Shown: positions 23,650 to 32,702, counted from the stretch's first letter. The stretch is DNA of 64,000 nucleotides from Flavobacterium pokkalii (GCF_014596575.1 NZ_NASZ01000020.1:1-64000), one strand, 5' to 3'. Program-made: numbers and translations. Notes: a model not told the origin generated them from the letters alone.

Positions 23650-24972
23650 TTATTTTGGGTTTTCCATCGGATGAAATGCCGCAACTCTTCCATTACTCAA
23701 AATATGTAATGAATAATGATTTCCATTGAAATATAAAGTTCTATTGTCAAAAATTCGAAACTCTTGACCATTTTTTAGTTTTTCGTCTATTTGGGGTTTT
23801 AGCTTTTCTATGGCGATTTTTAGTATCCTTTTAATGTCTTTTTGATTGTATTGAAATTTAGTTTTGTTTTCAAAATGGCCTTCTATTGCTAATTCATCAC
23901 AATGACGTAAATAGATATGTAGATAACTTTTGTAATCCCAATATATAGGAACAGTCATTCCGTAATACTCAAGACTTTCAGGTTCAAATTGAACAATGGA
24001 TTTTTGTAACTCTTCGTAGATTTGAGGATATTCTTGTTCAAATACTTTTAATCTTTTATTTGTAGATCTTCTAATTTCGGACTTTATCGCTTCTGTTCTT
24101 TCGGCTCTCCTTTGTTTCAACAACTCACTAAATTCAAAAATTTCTTCTCCAGATATGTCAGTAGCATATAGTTTAGCTTCGAGTTCGTAAAATCTAATCA
24201 ATTGTTTTTTTTGTCCATCTTGAAAAGCGTGTTTTTGTATAATATCTAGTTGTTCAGAATTAGGCTGTAAGTATAAAGAAAGACCACAGAATTTTGCCCA
24301 TTCCTCTTCGATAAGAATATCTCCATTTTCTATTCTTCTACTGTAAAGCCAAAGGTATGCTCTATTTGGGTCAAAGTCTGTCGGGTCAAAATTTACGTTT
24401 ATTGTATTTGGTATTTCTTTTTGTCCAGGTTGGTTATATGATTTAACATTGGGTAGATTTAAAGACAAAATCTCGTATATATCTCCGGACTTAAATCCGT
24501 TTTCAATCAAATCTTTTTTTTGTTCAGCACTTAATTTGTCATCATTTGAACAATCAATTTTCACCATTCCATTAGTTCTTGGTACATTCCCTTCTGCAAT
24601 CACTTTTTCTAATTCTTCTCGTTCTCTTCTATGATAAGTTATTATGCCACCAATATTTCTGCCAAATTTTGCTGCTGATTCTGTAAACTTTTGAAAATCA
24701 ATCGTTATATACTTATTGTCGTACTGACCATACATCGCATAAATTTCTTCAACAGAAAACTGAAATTTTTCTGAAAGTTGTTTGTCTATGTCGGCTTTGA
24801 ATTTTTTCAATTCAGATTCATAAAATTCTATTTGAGATTTTAAGAAATCTCGTTTTTGTGTGTCTTCTAGTGATAATTCCGCAAGCTCTCTTTTTGCTTC
24901 GATTACACGATTTTCTACCATATCGTTTAATAGATATAATGAACCGTCATTTATTTTGTTTTCTCCGAACAT
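23650..24972 (-). CDS. Uncharacterised 440-aa protein, possibly with a C-terminal nuclease-like domain
   Basis: Not recognised. The N-terminal ~75 residues are strongly charged and helical (NRVIEAKRELAELSLEDTQK), likely a coiled coil. The middle is mixed alpha/beta (residues ~80-240), and residues ~255-330 are again helical and charged. The last ~100 residues have a compact pattern: SYLHIYLRHCDELAIEGHFE, KTKFQYNQKDIKRILKIAIE, then RTLYFNGNHYSLHILSNGRV and AAFHPMENPK. A helix with spaced histidines followed by a beta-sheet ending in GR-x-FxP recalls small RNase/toxin folds (barnase-EndoU-RelE type), but this is conjecture. No signal peptide or membrane segment. It stands alone beside a mobile RAYT unit. 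Confidence 0.7.
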   Translation of the reverse strand: MFGENKINDGSLYLLNDMVENRVIEAKRELAELSLEDTQKRDFLKSQIEFYESELKKFKADIDKQLSEKFQFSVEEIYAMYGQYDNKYITIDFQKFTESAAKFGRNIGGIITYHRREREELEKVIAEGNVPRTNGMVKIDCSNDDKLSAEQKKDLIENGFKSGDIYEILSLNLPNVKSYNQPGQKEIPNTINVNFDPTDFDPNRAYLWLYSRRIENGDILIEEEWAKFCGLSLYLQPNSEQLDIIQKHAFQDGQKKQLIRFYELEAKLYATDISGEEIFEFSELLKQRRAERTEAIKSEIRRSTNKRLKVFEQEYPQIYEELQKSIVQFEPESLEYYGMTVPIYWDYKSYLHIYLRHCDELAIEGHFENKTKFQYNQKDIKRILKIAIEKLKPQIDEKLKNGQEFRIFDNRTLYFNGNHYSLHILSNGRVAAFHPMENPK

Positions 24973-25108
24973 GATGGATGGTTTAAAATTACTACCAACT
25001 CATAAAATATACGCAATTGTTATTGCGTAATTTTGATTTCTCAAATATATTAAAAATATTCTTACTTAATTCTTATAAAATCAAATTTTCTTACAAATAG
25101 CAATGGTT

Positions 25109-25678
25109 TTATTTTACAACAATCTCATGTTTGTCAAGCAATCCTTTTACACCTTCGAGAGCGAAAATCGCTTTTTTGAGTTTGGTTTTGGCAGGGTCGA
25201 TAGTGTAGTTGCGGCTGGTGCTGAAATCAACTTTAGAAGCGTTTGCTTTTTCAAATTCGGCGCGGTACAAATCGCAGTTGTAGAATTGTGCAGCGGTTAA
25301 ATCTGTTGCCATGAAATCAACGGCAATCAAACTGGAATTGTTGAAACTAATGCCTTTGAGTTTTAGGGCGTAGAATTTGGAAAAATCAAGAGTGCAGTGG
25401 TCAAAGTGCATTTCAAAAATGAGTTTGTCGCTCATGGCAAAATTCACTTCCTGAATTTGGCAATTATTGAAATAGACCGTTCTAAAAGCCGTGTGGTTGA
25501 TTTTGGACTGATTAAAAATACAGTGGTGGAATTGACAATCGATAAATGTAACCCCTATCATATTGCAATCGGAAAAAACGCAATTGGTAAAAGTACAGTA
25601 TTCAAATTCCTTGAGGTTGAGGCTTTCCTGACCGTAGCGGATGTTGTGGTAATGTTGGTCAAAGAAATACTCGGTCAT
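25109..25678 (-). CDS. Pentapeptide-repeat protein
   Basis: 189 aa built from consecutive five-residue units of the A(D/N)Lxx type, here often C-x-F-x-x (CTFTN CVFSD CNMIG VTFID CQFHH CIFNQ), predicted to fold as a right-handed quadrilateral beta-helix. A helical cap follows (KTKLKKAIFALEGVKGLLDKH). Some family members (Qnr, MfpA) mimic DNA and protect gyrase; chromosomal proteins of this type are usually of unknown function. The leader has a CTCACAACTCACAACC word repeat ending 7 nt before the ATG. Confidence 0.85.
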   Translation of the reverse strand: MTEYFFDQHYHNIRYGQESLNLKEFEYCTFTNCVFSDCNMIGVTFIDCQFHHCIFNQSKINHTAFRTVYFNNCQIQEVNFAMSDKLIFEMHFDHCTLDFSKFYALKLKGISFNNSSLIAVDFMATDLTAAQFYNCDLYRAEFEKANASKVDFSTSRNYTIDPAKTKLKKAIFALEGVKGLLDKHEIVVK

Positions 25679-25685
25679 TTTTTAC

Positions 25686-25703
25686 GGTTGTGAGTTGTGA
25701 GAG
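25686..25703 (-). repeat. CTCACAAC-type word repeat before pentapeptide gene start
   Basis: Minus strand CTCTCACAACTCACAACC ends 7 nt before the ATG at 25678. It is a C-for-T variant of the ACTCATAAC leader words at three other genes. Confidence 0.6.
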
Positions 25704-25711
25704 GTGAAGTT

Positions 25712-25752
25712 AGTAGCAGAATGCGTGTTTTTAAAATTTGCCTTCTGCTACT
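25712..25752 (-). terminator. Perfect 10-bp hairpin between prfB and the pentapeptide gene
   Basis: AGTAGCAGAA (25712-25721) pairs with TTCTGCTACT (25743-25752) across a 21-nt AT-rich loop. It sits 54 nt past the prfB stop, without a clear T run, so it may attenuate or end transcription. Nearby plus-strand words (CTGAATACTAAAAACTGAAC and CACTGAAAACT, 25771-25808) belong to the word-like repeat class. Confidence 0.5.
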
Positions 25753-25806
25753 GTCTTCTATAATCTATGTGCTGAATACTAAAAACTGAACACAGAACAC
25801 TGAAAA

Positions 25807-26905
25807 CTACTCATCTTCTTTCTGTCCCATCATCATCAGATAGGCTTTTAGGAATTCGTCGATTTCGCCGTTCATCACGCTGTCTACATTGCTGGTTTCG
25901 TAACCGGTGCGAACGTCTTTGACTAATTTATAAGGCTGCATCACGTAATTGCGTATTTGCGAACCCCATTCGATTTTCATTTTTCCGGCTTCAATATCAG
26001 CACGTTGTGCCTGTTTCTTTTTCAGTTCGATTTCGTACAATTGCGAACGTAGCATTTGCATGGCACGCTGTCTGTTGTCCTGTTGCGAACGGGTTTCTGA
26101 ACATTGAATCTGAATTCCGGTAGGCTTGTGGTACAACTGCACTTTGGTTTCAACCTTGTTTACGTTTTGTCCTCCGGCTCCACTGGAACGGGAAGTCGTG
26201 ATTTCGATATCGGCAGGGTTAATGTCAATTTCGATACTGTCATCAACTAATGGATAAACATAAACAGAGGCAAAAGACGTATGACGTTTGGCATTGCTGT
26301 CAAAAGGAGAAATACGTACCAAACGATGGACACCGTTTTCGCCTTTGAGATAACCAAAAGAATAATCGCCTTCAAATTCCAAAGTCACTGTTTTAATTCC
26401 GGCCACATCGCCTTCCTGATAATTCAGTTCTTTGATTTTGAAACCGTATTTTTCGCCCCACATCATGTACATACGCATCAGCATCGAGGCCCAGTCACAA
26501 CTTTCGGTTCCGCCGGCTCCGGCTGTAATTTGCAAAACAGCACTTAAACTGTCTCCTTCATCCGAAAGCATGTTTTTGAATTCAATAGCTTCAATATGTT
26601 TTTCGGTAATGGCATATTGTTCGTCCAGTTCTTCGGCAGAGAGTTCGCCTTCTTTGTAAAAGTCGTAGGCTAGTTGTAATTCTTCGGTCAAAGCCACCGC
26701 TTTGTCGTAGTCTTCAATCCACTTTTTTTTGTTTCGGAGATTCTTTACAATAAGTTCGGCTTCTTTGGCGTTGTTCCAAAAATCCGGAGCAAAGGTTTTC
26801 TCTTCTTCGTTGGCAATTTCGATAAGTTTGGCATCAACGTCAAAGATACCTCCTCAACGCACCAAGGCGTTCTACAATACCTTTAATTTGTTCGGTAGTT
26901 GTCAT
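25807..26905 (-). CDS. prfB: Peptide chain release factor 2 (programmed +1 frameshift)
   Basis: RF2 reads UGA and UAA stops. The frame starts at the ATG at 26905 ([21 protein letters not shown]), meets TGA at codon 22, and continues in the +1 frame from GAC at 26841, giving 21 + 344 = 365 residues, the same length as E. coli RF2. The stop-recognition tripeptide SPF is in [14 protein letters not shown] and the catalytic GGQ in [16 protein letters not shown] pipeline that ignores the shift would call only the 3' part (from about 26697). The frameshift site is listed separately. Divergent from the threonine aldolase gene. Confidence 0.95.
26839..26854 (-). promoter_or_regulatory. prfB: prfB programmed frameshift site (recoding signal)
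   Basis: Minus strand reads AGGAGGTATCTTTGAC: a perfect internal Shine-Dalgarno AGGAGG, then TAT, the slippery CTT codon in the P site, the in-frame stop TGA and C. This is the same arrangement as in E. coli prfB (only AGGGGG differs). Low RF2 stalls the ribosome at UGA and favours the +1 slip, giving autoregulation. Confidence 0.95.
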
Positions 26906-26913
26906 AAATTATG

Positions 26914-26921
26914 TAATTTTG
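26914..26921 (+). promoter_or_regulatory. Candidate -7 element for threonine aldolase gene
   Basis: TAATTTTG (TAnnTTTG) lies 67 nt before the ATG at 26989; a TTG at 26888-26890 is 23 nt upstream, a little wide. It nearly overlaps the opposite-strand element of prfB. Confidence 0.4.
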
Positions 26922-26926
26922 TCGCA

Positions 26927-26934
26927 CAAAAATA
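26927..26934 (-). promoter_or_regulatory. Candidate -7 element for prfB
   Basis: TATTTTTG on the minus strand, 21 nt before the prfB ATG. No convincing -33 TTG at the usual 19 nt. It is five bases from the divergent plus-strand element, so the two promoters would compete. Confidence 0.4.
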
Positions 26935-26988
26935 GAAAAAAAATTCACGTAGGGACTACAACAGGAGTCTGTTTAAAAAAATATAAGA

Positions 26989-28008
26989 ATGCAAATAAAT
27001 TTAGTCAGTGATACGGTTACCAAACCGTCCTACGAAATGTTACAATATATGTTCAATGCTGAGGTGGGGGATGATGTATATAAGGAAGACCCCACAGTGA
27101 ATGAACTCGAAGACCGGGTGGCGGCTGTTTTCGGAATGGAAGCCGGTTTGTTTTTCCCTTCGGGAACAATGGCTAATCAAACCGCGATTAAATTACATAC
27201 TCAGCCCGGTGATCAGTTAATTGCCGATAAATATGCTCATGTTTATCATTTTGAAGCCGGTGGTGTTTCTTTTAATAGTGGTGTAAGTTGTTGTTTATTG
27301 GATGGAAACCGAGGCATGATTTCGGCTAATCAGATTGCTTCAGCTATTAATAATCCTGATTTTTTTCATAGTCCGCTGACTTCTTTGGTTTGTTTGGAAA
27401 ATACGACCAATATTGGCGGTGGAGCCTGTTATGAAATGGAGGAATTGGGAAAAATTAAAAAAGTTTGCGAAGCGAATAATTTGAAATTGCATTTGGACGG
27501 AGCTAGAATTTGGAATGCTTTGGTTGCCAAAAGACAGAACCCTAAAGACTTCGGACGCATTTTTGATACCATTTCGGTTTGTTTTTCCAAAGGTTTGGGA
27601 GCGCCGGTTGGTTCTGTTTTATTAGGGGATAAGCAAACTATAAAGCGTGCTTTGCGTGTTCGAAAAGTCTTAGGTGGAGCCATGCGTCAATCAGGTTATT
27701 TGGCAGCAGGAGCGCTATATGCTTTGGAAAACAATATCAAATTATTGACAGAAGATCACAGGCGTGCTAAAGAGTTAGCCAATGTGTTGAAGAAAAAATC
27801 CTGGGTAGCTTCAGTAGAACCCGTTGAAACGAATATTTTGATTTTCACACTTGCTCCTGAATATTCCGAAGAAGCATTTGTTGAAAAATTAAAACAGAAA
27901 AATATTTCTATCAGTGTAATCGGTAATCGAAAATTACGCATCGTAACGCACTTGGATTACCGAGAAGTGATGCATACTTATGTGATTGAGATTTTGTCGA
28001 AGATGTAG
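26989..28008 (+). CDS. ltaE: Low-specificity L-threonine aldolase
   Basis: PLP enzyme splitting L-threonine or allo-threonine into glycine and acetaldehyde. 339 aa with [17 protein letters not shown] at the start (SDTVT is diagnostic), [48 protein letters not shown] and the PLP lysine near residue 201 in [14 protein letters not shown]. Cytoplasmic. Works alongside serine hydroxymethyltransferase (glyA at 39139) in glycine supply. Confidence 0.92.
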   Translation: MQINLVSDTVTKPSYEMLQYMFNAEVGDDVYKEDPTVNELEDRVAAVFGMEAGLFFPSGTMANQTAIKLHTQPGDQLIADKYAHVYHFEAGGVSFNSGVSCCLLDGNRGMISANQIASAINNPDFFHSPLTSLVCLENTTNIGGGACYEMEELGKIKKVCEANNLKLHLDGARIWNALVAKRQNPKDFGRIFDTISVCFSKGLGAPVGSVLLGDKQTIKRALRVRKVLGGAMRQSGYLAAGALYALENNIKLLTEDHRRAKELANVLKKKSWVASVEPVETNILIFTLAPEYSEEAFVEKLKQKNISISVIGNRKLRIVTHLDYREVMHTYVIEILSKM

Positions 28009-28027
28009 ATTTGAGCTGGGAGATGGA

Positions 28028-28080
28028 AGTTAGAAGTTGGAAGAAATTATCACTCAAAGTAAAACTTCCATCTTCTAACT
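28028..28080. terminator. Word-repeat hairpin between convergent genes
   Basis: A 16-bp stem with one mismatch: 28028-28043 pairs with 28065-28080, built from words such as AGTTAGAAG and GGAAG, with a 21-nt loop. It fills the 89-nt gap between threonine aldolase (plus) and YbaB (minus), so it probably works as a terminator in both directions (TTTTTTA follows at 28094 on plus). Confidence 0.65.
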
Positions 28081-28097
28081 CCCCACTTCCCGCTTTT

Positions 28098-28418
28098 TTA
28101 TTTAAAAAGATTATCCATTCCCGGAATCATAGGCATATCCATTTTTGCCACGGCATCCAGTTCGGCTTCGTTTATTTTAGTAGCTTTTTCAATGGCTTTG
28201 TTCAGTACTAAAATCATATAATCTTCCAGTTGTTCTTTATCTTCCAATAATTCGTCAGCAATGGAGATGGATTTTATGGTTCTGTTGGCAGTAATGGTTA
28301 CTTTCAATAGACCATCAGTGCTTTGTTCGTCAACAAGAACGGTATCCATACGTTTTTTAGTAGCTTCAATTTTGTTTTGGGTTTCTTTTAGTTTACCCAT
28401 CATTCCCATTAAATCCAT
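28098..28418 (-). CDS. ybaB: YbaB/EbfC-family nucleoid-associated protein
   Basis: 106-aa DNA-binding dimer of the YbaB/EbfC family, which coats or bends [27 protein letters not shown] is the long N-terminal helix, [19 protein letters not shown] the beta-sheet with the conserved G-x-V-x-V-x-x-N pattern, and [13 protein letters not shown] the C-terminal helix. In many bacteria it sits near dnaX-recR; that context is absent here. Confidence 0.88.
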   Translation of the reverse strand: MDLMGMMGKLKETQNKIEATKKRMDTVLVDEQSTDGLLKVTITANRTIKSISIADELLEDKEQLEDYMILVLNKAIEKATKINEAELDAVAKMDMPMIPGMDNLFK

Positions 28419-28518
28419 TTTTACTTTTTTTAAAATTAGTTGACGAAATTACTATTTTTACGGGGATAACAATGTTAAAATTGATGAAAAAGCTGCTAGT
28501 ATTCGAAATGGTTTCGCC

Positions 28519-28526
28519 TATTTTTG
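28519..28526 (+). promoter_or_regulatory. Candidate -7 element for oligopeptidase gene
   Basis: TATTTTTG, 34 nt before the ATG at 28561. No clear TTG at the usual distance upstream. Confidence 0.35.
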
Positions 28527-28560
28527 TCACAGCTTTTAGAAAAATCTGAAGAATTACTAC

Positions 28561-30621
28561 ATGATAGAAAAATTACAACCGCCTGTTGCTAAAATAATCC
28601 CTACCGAATTAGAAAAGTTTGGAGATCTTCGAATTGATAATTATTATTGGTTAAACGACCGCGAAAATCCGGAAGTGATTGATTATCTGAATCAGGAAAA
28701 TGAATATTATCAAAAAATGACGGCTCATACGCAGGAATTTCAAAAGGAATTGTATGAGGAAATGAAAGCGAGGATTAAGGAGGATGACGAGTCTGTTCCG
28801 TATTTATATAATGGCTATTATTATATCACCCGCTATGAAACGGGGAAAAATTACCCAATTTATTCCCGAAAAAAAGAAAGTCTTTTAGCTCCTGAAGAAA
28901 TTTTGTTTGATTGTAATGAGTTGGCTGAAGGTCAGGCTTATTTTAAATTGGGAAGTATGAGTATCAGTCCGGATAATAAGCTGGCTATTTTTAGCACGGA
29001 TATTATCGGAAGACGGATTTATACTATCCAGGTAAAGAATTTGGAAACCAATGAGATTTTGGAAGACAAAATTGAAAAAGTAACCGGTTCGGCGGTTTGG
29101 GCTAATGATAATAAAACGATTTTTTATTCGAAACAGGATGAACAAACCTTACGTTCGGATTCTATTTTCAAGCATAAATTAGGAACTCCTCAGGAAGCCG
29201 ATGAATTGGTTTATTTTGAAAAAGATGACACTTTTAATGTGGATATTTCTAAGTCAAAATCCCGAAAGTATCTGGCTATTGAATCGGGAAGTACATTGAC
29301 TTCTGAATTTCGTATTTTAAATGCGGATACTCCGGATGGAAAATTTAAGATTTTTCAGAAGCGAAAAAGAGGAGTAGAGTACAGCCTTAATCATTATGAT
29401 GATAGTTTTTATATTTTAACCAATAAAGATGGGGCGGATAATTTTAAGTTGATGAAAACACCTGAAAATGCTACTTCGGCTGAAAATTGGGTGGAAATTA
29501 TCGGACATCGTGAAGATGTTTTATTAGAAGATATCGAAATATTTGCTAATTATCTGGTGTTAGAAGAGCGTACCGGAGGATTGAATAAAATCCGAATTAG
29601 ATCCTGGGACGGAAAAGAAGAGTATTATTTGCCTTTTGGCAGCGAAACTTATACGGCTTTTACTTCGACTAATGTGGATTTTGAAACTGAAATTTTGCGT
29701 TACAGTTATCAGTCGTTAGCAACGCCTTCTTCGATAATTGATTTCAATATGCGTACGAAAGAAAAGGAAATCAAGAAGGAACAGGAAGTTTTAGGAGGTA
29801 CATTTGATAAAAATAATTACAAAGAAGAACGACTTTGGGCGGCAGCCAAAGACGGAACCAAAGTTCCGATTTCGATGGTTTATCGTAAAGAAGTGGAGAA
29901 AAATGGTCAAAATCCATTGTTGTTGTATGCTTATGGTTCGTACGGACATTCGATGGATGCTTATTTTTCTTCAACACGTTTGTCGTTATTAGACAGAGGT
30001 TTTATTTATGCCATCGCTCATATTCGCGGAGGTGAAGATTTAGGAAGGCATTGGTATGAGGATGGAAAATTATTGCACAAGAAAAATACCTTCACTGATT
30101 TTATTGATTGTTCCAAATTTTTAATTGAGCGCAACTATACCTCGCCGGAACATTTGTATGCCGAAGGAGGTTCTGCAGGTGGATTGTTGATGGGAGTAAT
30201 TATTAATGAAGCCCCGGAATTGTATAATGGGGTGATTGCTCAGGTGCCTTTTGTGGATGTAATGACGACAATGTTGGATGAAAGTATTCCTTTGACAACG
30301 GGAGAATACGATGAATGGGGAAATCCAAATGTTAAAAAATATTATCAATACATGCGATCGTATTCGCCTTACGATAATATCAAAAAGCAGCAGTATCCAA
30401 ATATGTATGTTTCAACAGGTTTGCATGATTCTCAGGTACAGTATTGGGAGCCGGCCAAATGGGTTGCGAAGTTAAGAACGTATAAAAATGATGCTACTGT
30501 TTTGTATTTAGATACGAACATGGATGCCGGACATGGCGGGGCTTCGGGAAGGTTTGAAGCACTGAAGGAATTAGCAAAAGAATTTAGTTTTTTACTAGAT
30601 TTAGAAAAAATTAAAAAGTAA
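28561..30621 (+). CDS. ptrB: Oligopeptidase B-like S9 serine peptidase
   Basis: 686 aa prolyl oligopeptidase family enzyme that cleaves short peptides, in oligopeptidase B usually after Lys/Arg. The N-terminal helical part (PPVAKIIPTELEKFGDLRIDNYYW) and a beta-propeller (about residues 70-410) precede the alpha/beta-hydrolase domain. The triad is visible as the serine near residue 537 in AEGGSAGGLLMG, aspartate in STGLHDSQVQ and histidine in AGHGGASGR. GGSAGG is the oligopeptidase B form. No signal peptide, so cytoplasmic or released otherwise. Confidence 0.9.
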   Translation: MIEKLQPPVAKIIPTELEKFGDLRIDNYYWLNDRENPEVIDYLNQENEYYQKMTAHTQEFQKELYEEMKARIKEDDESVPYLYNGYYYITRYETGKNYPIYSRKKESLLAPEEILFDCNELAEGQAYFKLGSMSISPDNKLAIFSTDIIGRRIYTIQVKNLETNEILEDKIEKVTGSAVWANDNKTIFYSKQDEQTLRSDSIFKHKLGTPQEADELVYFEKDDTFNVDISKSKSRKYLAIESGSTLTSEFRILNADTPDGKFKIFQKRKRGVEYSLNHYDDSFYILTNKDGADNFKLMKTPENATSAENWVEIIGHREDVLLEDIEIFANYLVLEERTGGLNKIRIRSWDGKEEYYLPFGSETYTAFTSTNVDFETEILRYSYQSLATPSSIIDFNMRTKEKEIKKEQEVLGGTFDKNNYKEERLWAAAKDGTKVPISMVYRKEVEKNGQNPLLLYAYGSYGHSMDAYFSSTRLSLLDRGFIYAIAHIRGGEDLGRHWYEDGKLLHKKNTFTDFIDCSKFLIERNYTSPEHLYAEGGSAGGLLMGVIINEAPELYNGVIAQVPFVDVMTTMLDESIPLTTGEYDEWGNPNVKKYYQYMRSYSPYDNIKKQQYPNMYVSTGLHDSQVQYWEPAKWVAKLRTYKNDATVLYLDTNMDAGHGGASGRFEALKELAKEFSFLLDLEKIKK

Positions 30622-30636
30622 TTAGTTTTTTTTTGT

Positions 30637-30644
30637 TAAATTTG
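30637..30644 (+). promoter_or_regulatory. Candidate -7 element for CBS-like gene
   Basis: TAAATTTG 48 nt before the ATG at 30693. The upstream -33 region is a poly-T stretch without a well-placed TTG. Confidence 0.45.
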
Positions 30645-30692
30645 CGGCGTATCCAGGTTAAATAAAACTTAATCTTGATTAACTATTTTTTT

Positions 30693-31733
30693 ATGAAAGA
30701 AGAAATAAATGCTTATAATAATGTTTTAGAACTGATAGGAAATACCCCTCTTATCAAGATAAACAAAGTCACTGAAAATATAGAAGGTAATTTCTATGCT
30801 AAGGTAGAGGCGTTTAATCCCGGACATTCCTCAAAAGACAGGATTGCTTTGTACATTATTGAAGAAGCAGAAAAAAAAGGTATATTATCTCCTGGCGATA
30901 CTATAATTGAAACTACTTCTGGAAATACCGGCTTTAGTTTGGCTATGGTAAGCATCATAAAAGGCTATAATTGCATTTTAGCGGTAAGTTCTAAATCATC
31001 AAAAGATAAAATTGATATGCTTCGCAGTATGGGAGCAAAAGTATATGTGTGTCCTGCGCATGTTTCTGCTGATGATGAGCGTTCTTATTACAGTGTAGCA
31101 AAAAGATTGCATGAAGAAACAAAAGGATCGGTTTATATTAACCAGTATTTTAATGAATTGAATATCGATGCCCATTACAATACTACCGGACCGGAAATTT
31201 GGAAACAAACTAATGGTAAAATCACGCATCTTGTAGCCTGTAGCGGAACAGGAGGTACCATTTCCGGAACAGCTAAATATTTGAAAGAACAAAATCCAAA
31301 TATTAAAATTTTAGGAGTTGATGCTTTTGGTTCCGTATTGAAAAAATACCACGAAACCAGAGAGTTTGATACCGAAGAAATTTATCCTTACAGAATTGAA
31401 GGTTTAGGGAAAAACTTAATCCCATCTGCAACTGATTTTGATGTGATTGACAAATTTATGAAAGTTACTGACGAGGAAAGTGCACATTCTGCCAGAGAAA
31501 TTACCCGAAAAGAAGGTTTGTTTGTGGGTTATACTTCAGGAGCAGTTTTACAGGCTATTAAGCAATATGCCGAAGATGGGGAGTTTGATGCGAACAGTAA
31601 TGTAATTGCTATTTTCCCGGATCACGGTTCCCGCTATATGAGTAAAGTTTTTAGTGATGACTGGATGAATGAACAGGGATTCTTTGATAGTATTAATGAA
31701 GAAGACGTTCAGAAAATTGAATTGATTAAATAA
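30693..31733 (+). CDS. Cystathionine beta-synthase / cysteine synthase-like PLP enzyme
   Basis: 346 aa fold type II PLP enzyme. Visible: [15 protein letters not shown], the PLP lysine K48 in [11 protein letters not shown], the [12 protein letters not shown] loop and [19 protein letters not shown]. Compared with CysM, it has the GTGG loop and a C-terminal extension ([46 protein letters not shown]) as in cystathionine beta-synthases, but no CBS regulatory domains. The likely role is transsulfuration from homocysteine, or a second cysteine synthase. The ATG at 30693 is preferred over a TTG at 30675. Ends at a strong terminator. Confidence 0.82.
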   Translation: MKEEINAYNNVLELIGNTPLIKINKVTENIEGNFYAKVEAFNPGHSSKDRIALYIIEEAEKKGILSPGDTIIETTSGNTGFSLAMVSIIKGYNCILAVSSKSSKDKIDMLRSMGAKVYVCPAHVSADDERSYYSVAKRLHEETKGSVYINQYFNELNIDAHYNTTGPEIWKQTNGKITHLVACSGTGGTISGTAKYLKEQNPNIKILGVDAFGSVLKKYHETREFDTEEIYPYRIEGLGKNLIPSATDFDVIDKFMKVTDEESAHSAREITRKEGLFVGYTSGAVLQAIKQYAEDGEFDANSNVIAIFPDHGSRYMSKVFSDDWMNEQGFFDSINEEDVQKIELIK

Positions 31734-31757
31734 AATTTCAATTTCAGATTATAAATA

Positions 31758-31783
31758 AAAACTCCGAAGTGATTCGGAGTTTT
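31758..31783 (+). terminator. Terminator of the CBS-like gene
   Basis: AAAACTCCGAA / TTCGGAGTTT stem with GTGA loop and T run, 24 nt after the stop codon. Confidence 0.88.
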
Positions 31784-31820
31784 TTTATGCAATTTATTGA
31801 GGATTTTAACCGGTTTTTGA

Positions 31821-32687
31821 TTATCCGGCAATTTTGTTTTTGTATTCTTTAGGAGTGTTTCCTGTGTTTTTCTTGAATAATTTATTAAAGTTAGAAACCG
31901 TTTTGTAGCCACAATTATATGCTATTTCCGAGATGCTCATATCGGTTTCGATAAGTTGTTTGCAGGCGTTTGAAATGCGTATTTCGTTCAGATATTCAAT
32001 AAAATTTTTTTTGGTTTTTGATTTAAACATTCGGCAAAAAGAAGTAGGGGTGAGGTTGGCAATTTGCGCCACTTCGTCTAATGAAATTTCTTTTTTGTAG
32101 TTTTCTTTGATGTATTGGTAAACGTCGGTCAGGCGGTCTTTTTTATATGAATCAAGGCTTGTTGTGTAGCTTTCGGTATTGATAAAATTGACATCGCTGG
32201 TTTCGGATAAAATTGACAATATTTCAAAAAGCCCCAAAATAACTTCAAAGTTTTGTTTTTCAACTAATTGTTCTAGTTTTTTAGCGATTAGTTTGTTGGT
32301 TTTTCCTGTAATGGCTAATCCTTTTTTGGCATTTTCAAAAAGACTGTTAATTTTTTTTGCCTCTTTTAATTCGTAAAATGCGGTGCCAAAAATATCTTTG
32401 TTGAAATAAACAACAATTGCTTTTGCTTTTAATTTGTTGATATTCTGATAGTAAATTTCATCATTCAGCCAAACATGCGGAATGTCTGAACCCAGAAAAA
32501 CCATGTCTCCTGATTCGAAATTAGTAACAGAATTACCAATAATTCGTTTTCCAAAACTTTCTTTTACATACACCAGTTCCAGTTCCGGGTGGGAATGAAA
32601 AGGAGCCTGAAAGAAAGGTTCTTCCCGGAAGAGTACAGAAATGGGACTATTGAGATAAGGCGATATTTTCGTTTTTTCAAGTTTCAT
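31821..32687 (-). CDS. AraC-family regulator with N-terminal cupin domain
   Basis: 288 aa. The N-terminal half is a cupin-like sensor (FQAPFHSHPELELVYVKES, GDMVFLGSDIPHVWLND). The C-terminal ~100 residues are the double helix-turn-helix domain (ISLDEVAQIANLTPTSFCRMFKSKTKKNF, SISEIAYNCGYKTVSNFNKLFKKNTGNTPKEY). It is divergent from the SDR/FAH pair across a 251-nt spacer, so it is the natural candidate regulator of those genes, responding to a sugar or sugar acid. A TATCTTTG element sits 7 nt before its ATG. Confidence 0.88.
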   Translation of the reverse strand: MKLEKTKISPYLNSPISVLFREEPFFQAPFHSHPELELVYVKESFGKRIIGNSVTNFESGDMVFLGSDIPHVWLNDEIYYQNINKLKAKAIVVYFNKDIFGTAFYELKEAKKINSLFENAKKGLAITGKTNKLIAKKLEQLVEKQNFEVILGLFEILSILSETSDVNFINTESYTTSLDSYKKDRLTDVYQYIKENYKKEISLDEVAQIANLTPTSFCRMFKSKTKKNFIEYLNEIRISNACKQLIETDMSISEIAYNCGYKTVSNFNKLFKKNTGNTPKEYKNKIAG

Positions 32688-32694
32688 AGGTGGC

Positions 32695-32702
32695 CAAAGA
32701 TA
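32695..32702 (-). promoter_or_regulatory. Candidate -7 element for the AraC gene (leaderless)
   Basis: TATCTTTG on the minus strand, 7 nt before the ATG at 32687; transcription would start at or beside the start codon. No TTG at the usual -33 distance. Confidence 0.35.

Noticed and set aside
25807..26697. Reading prfB as a truncated 296-aa release factor
   Set aside because: The upstream part including the +1 recoding site is intact and gives a 365-aa RF2.
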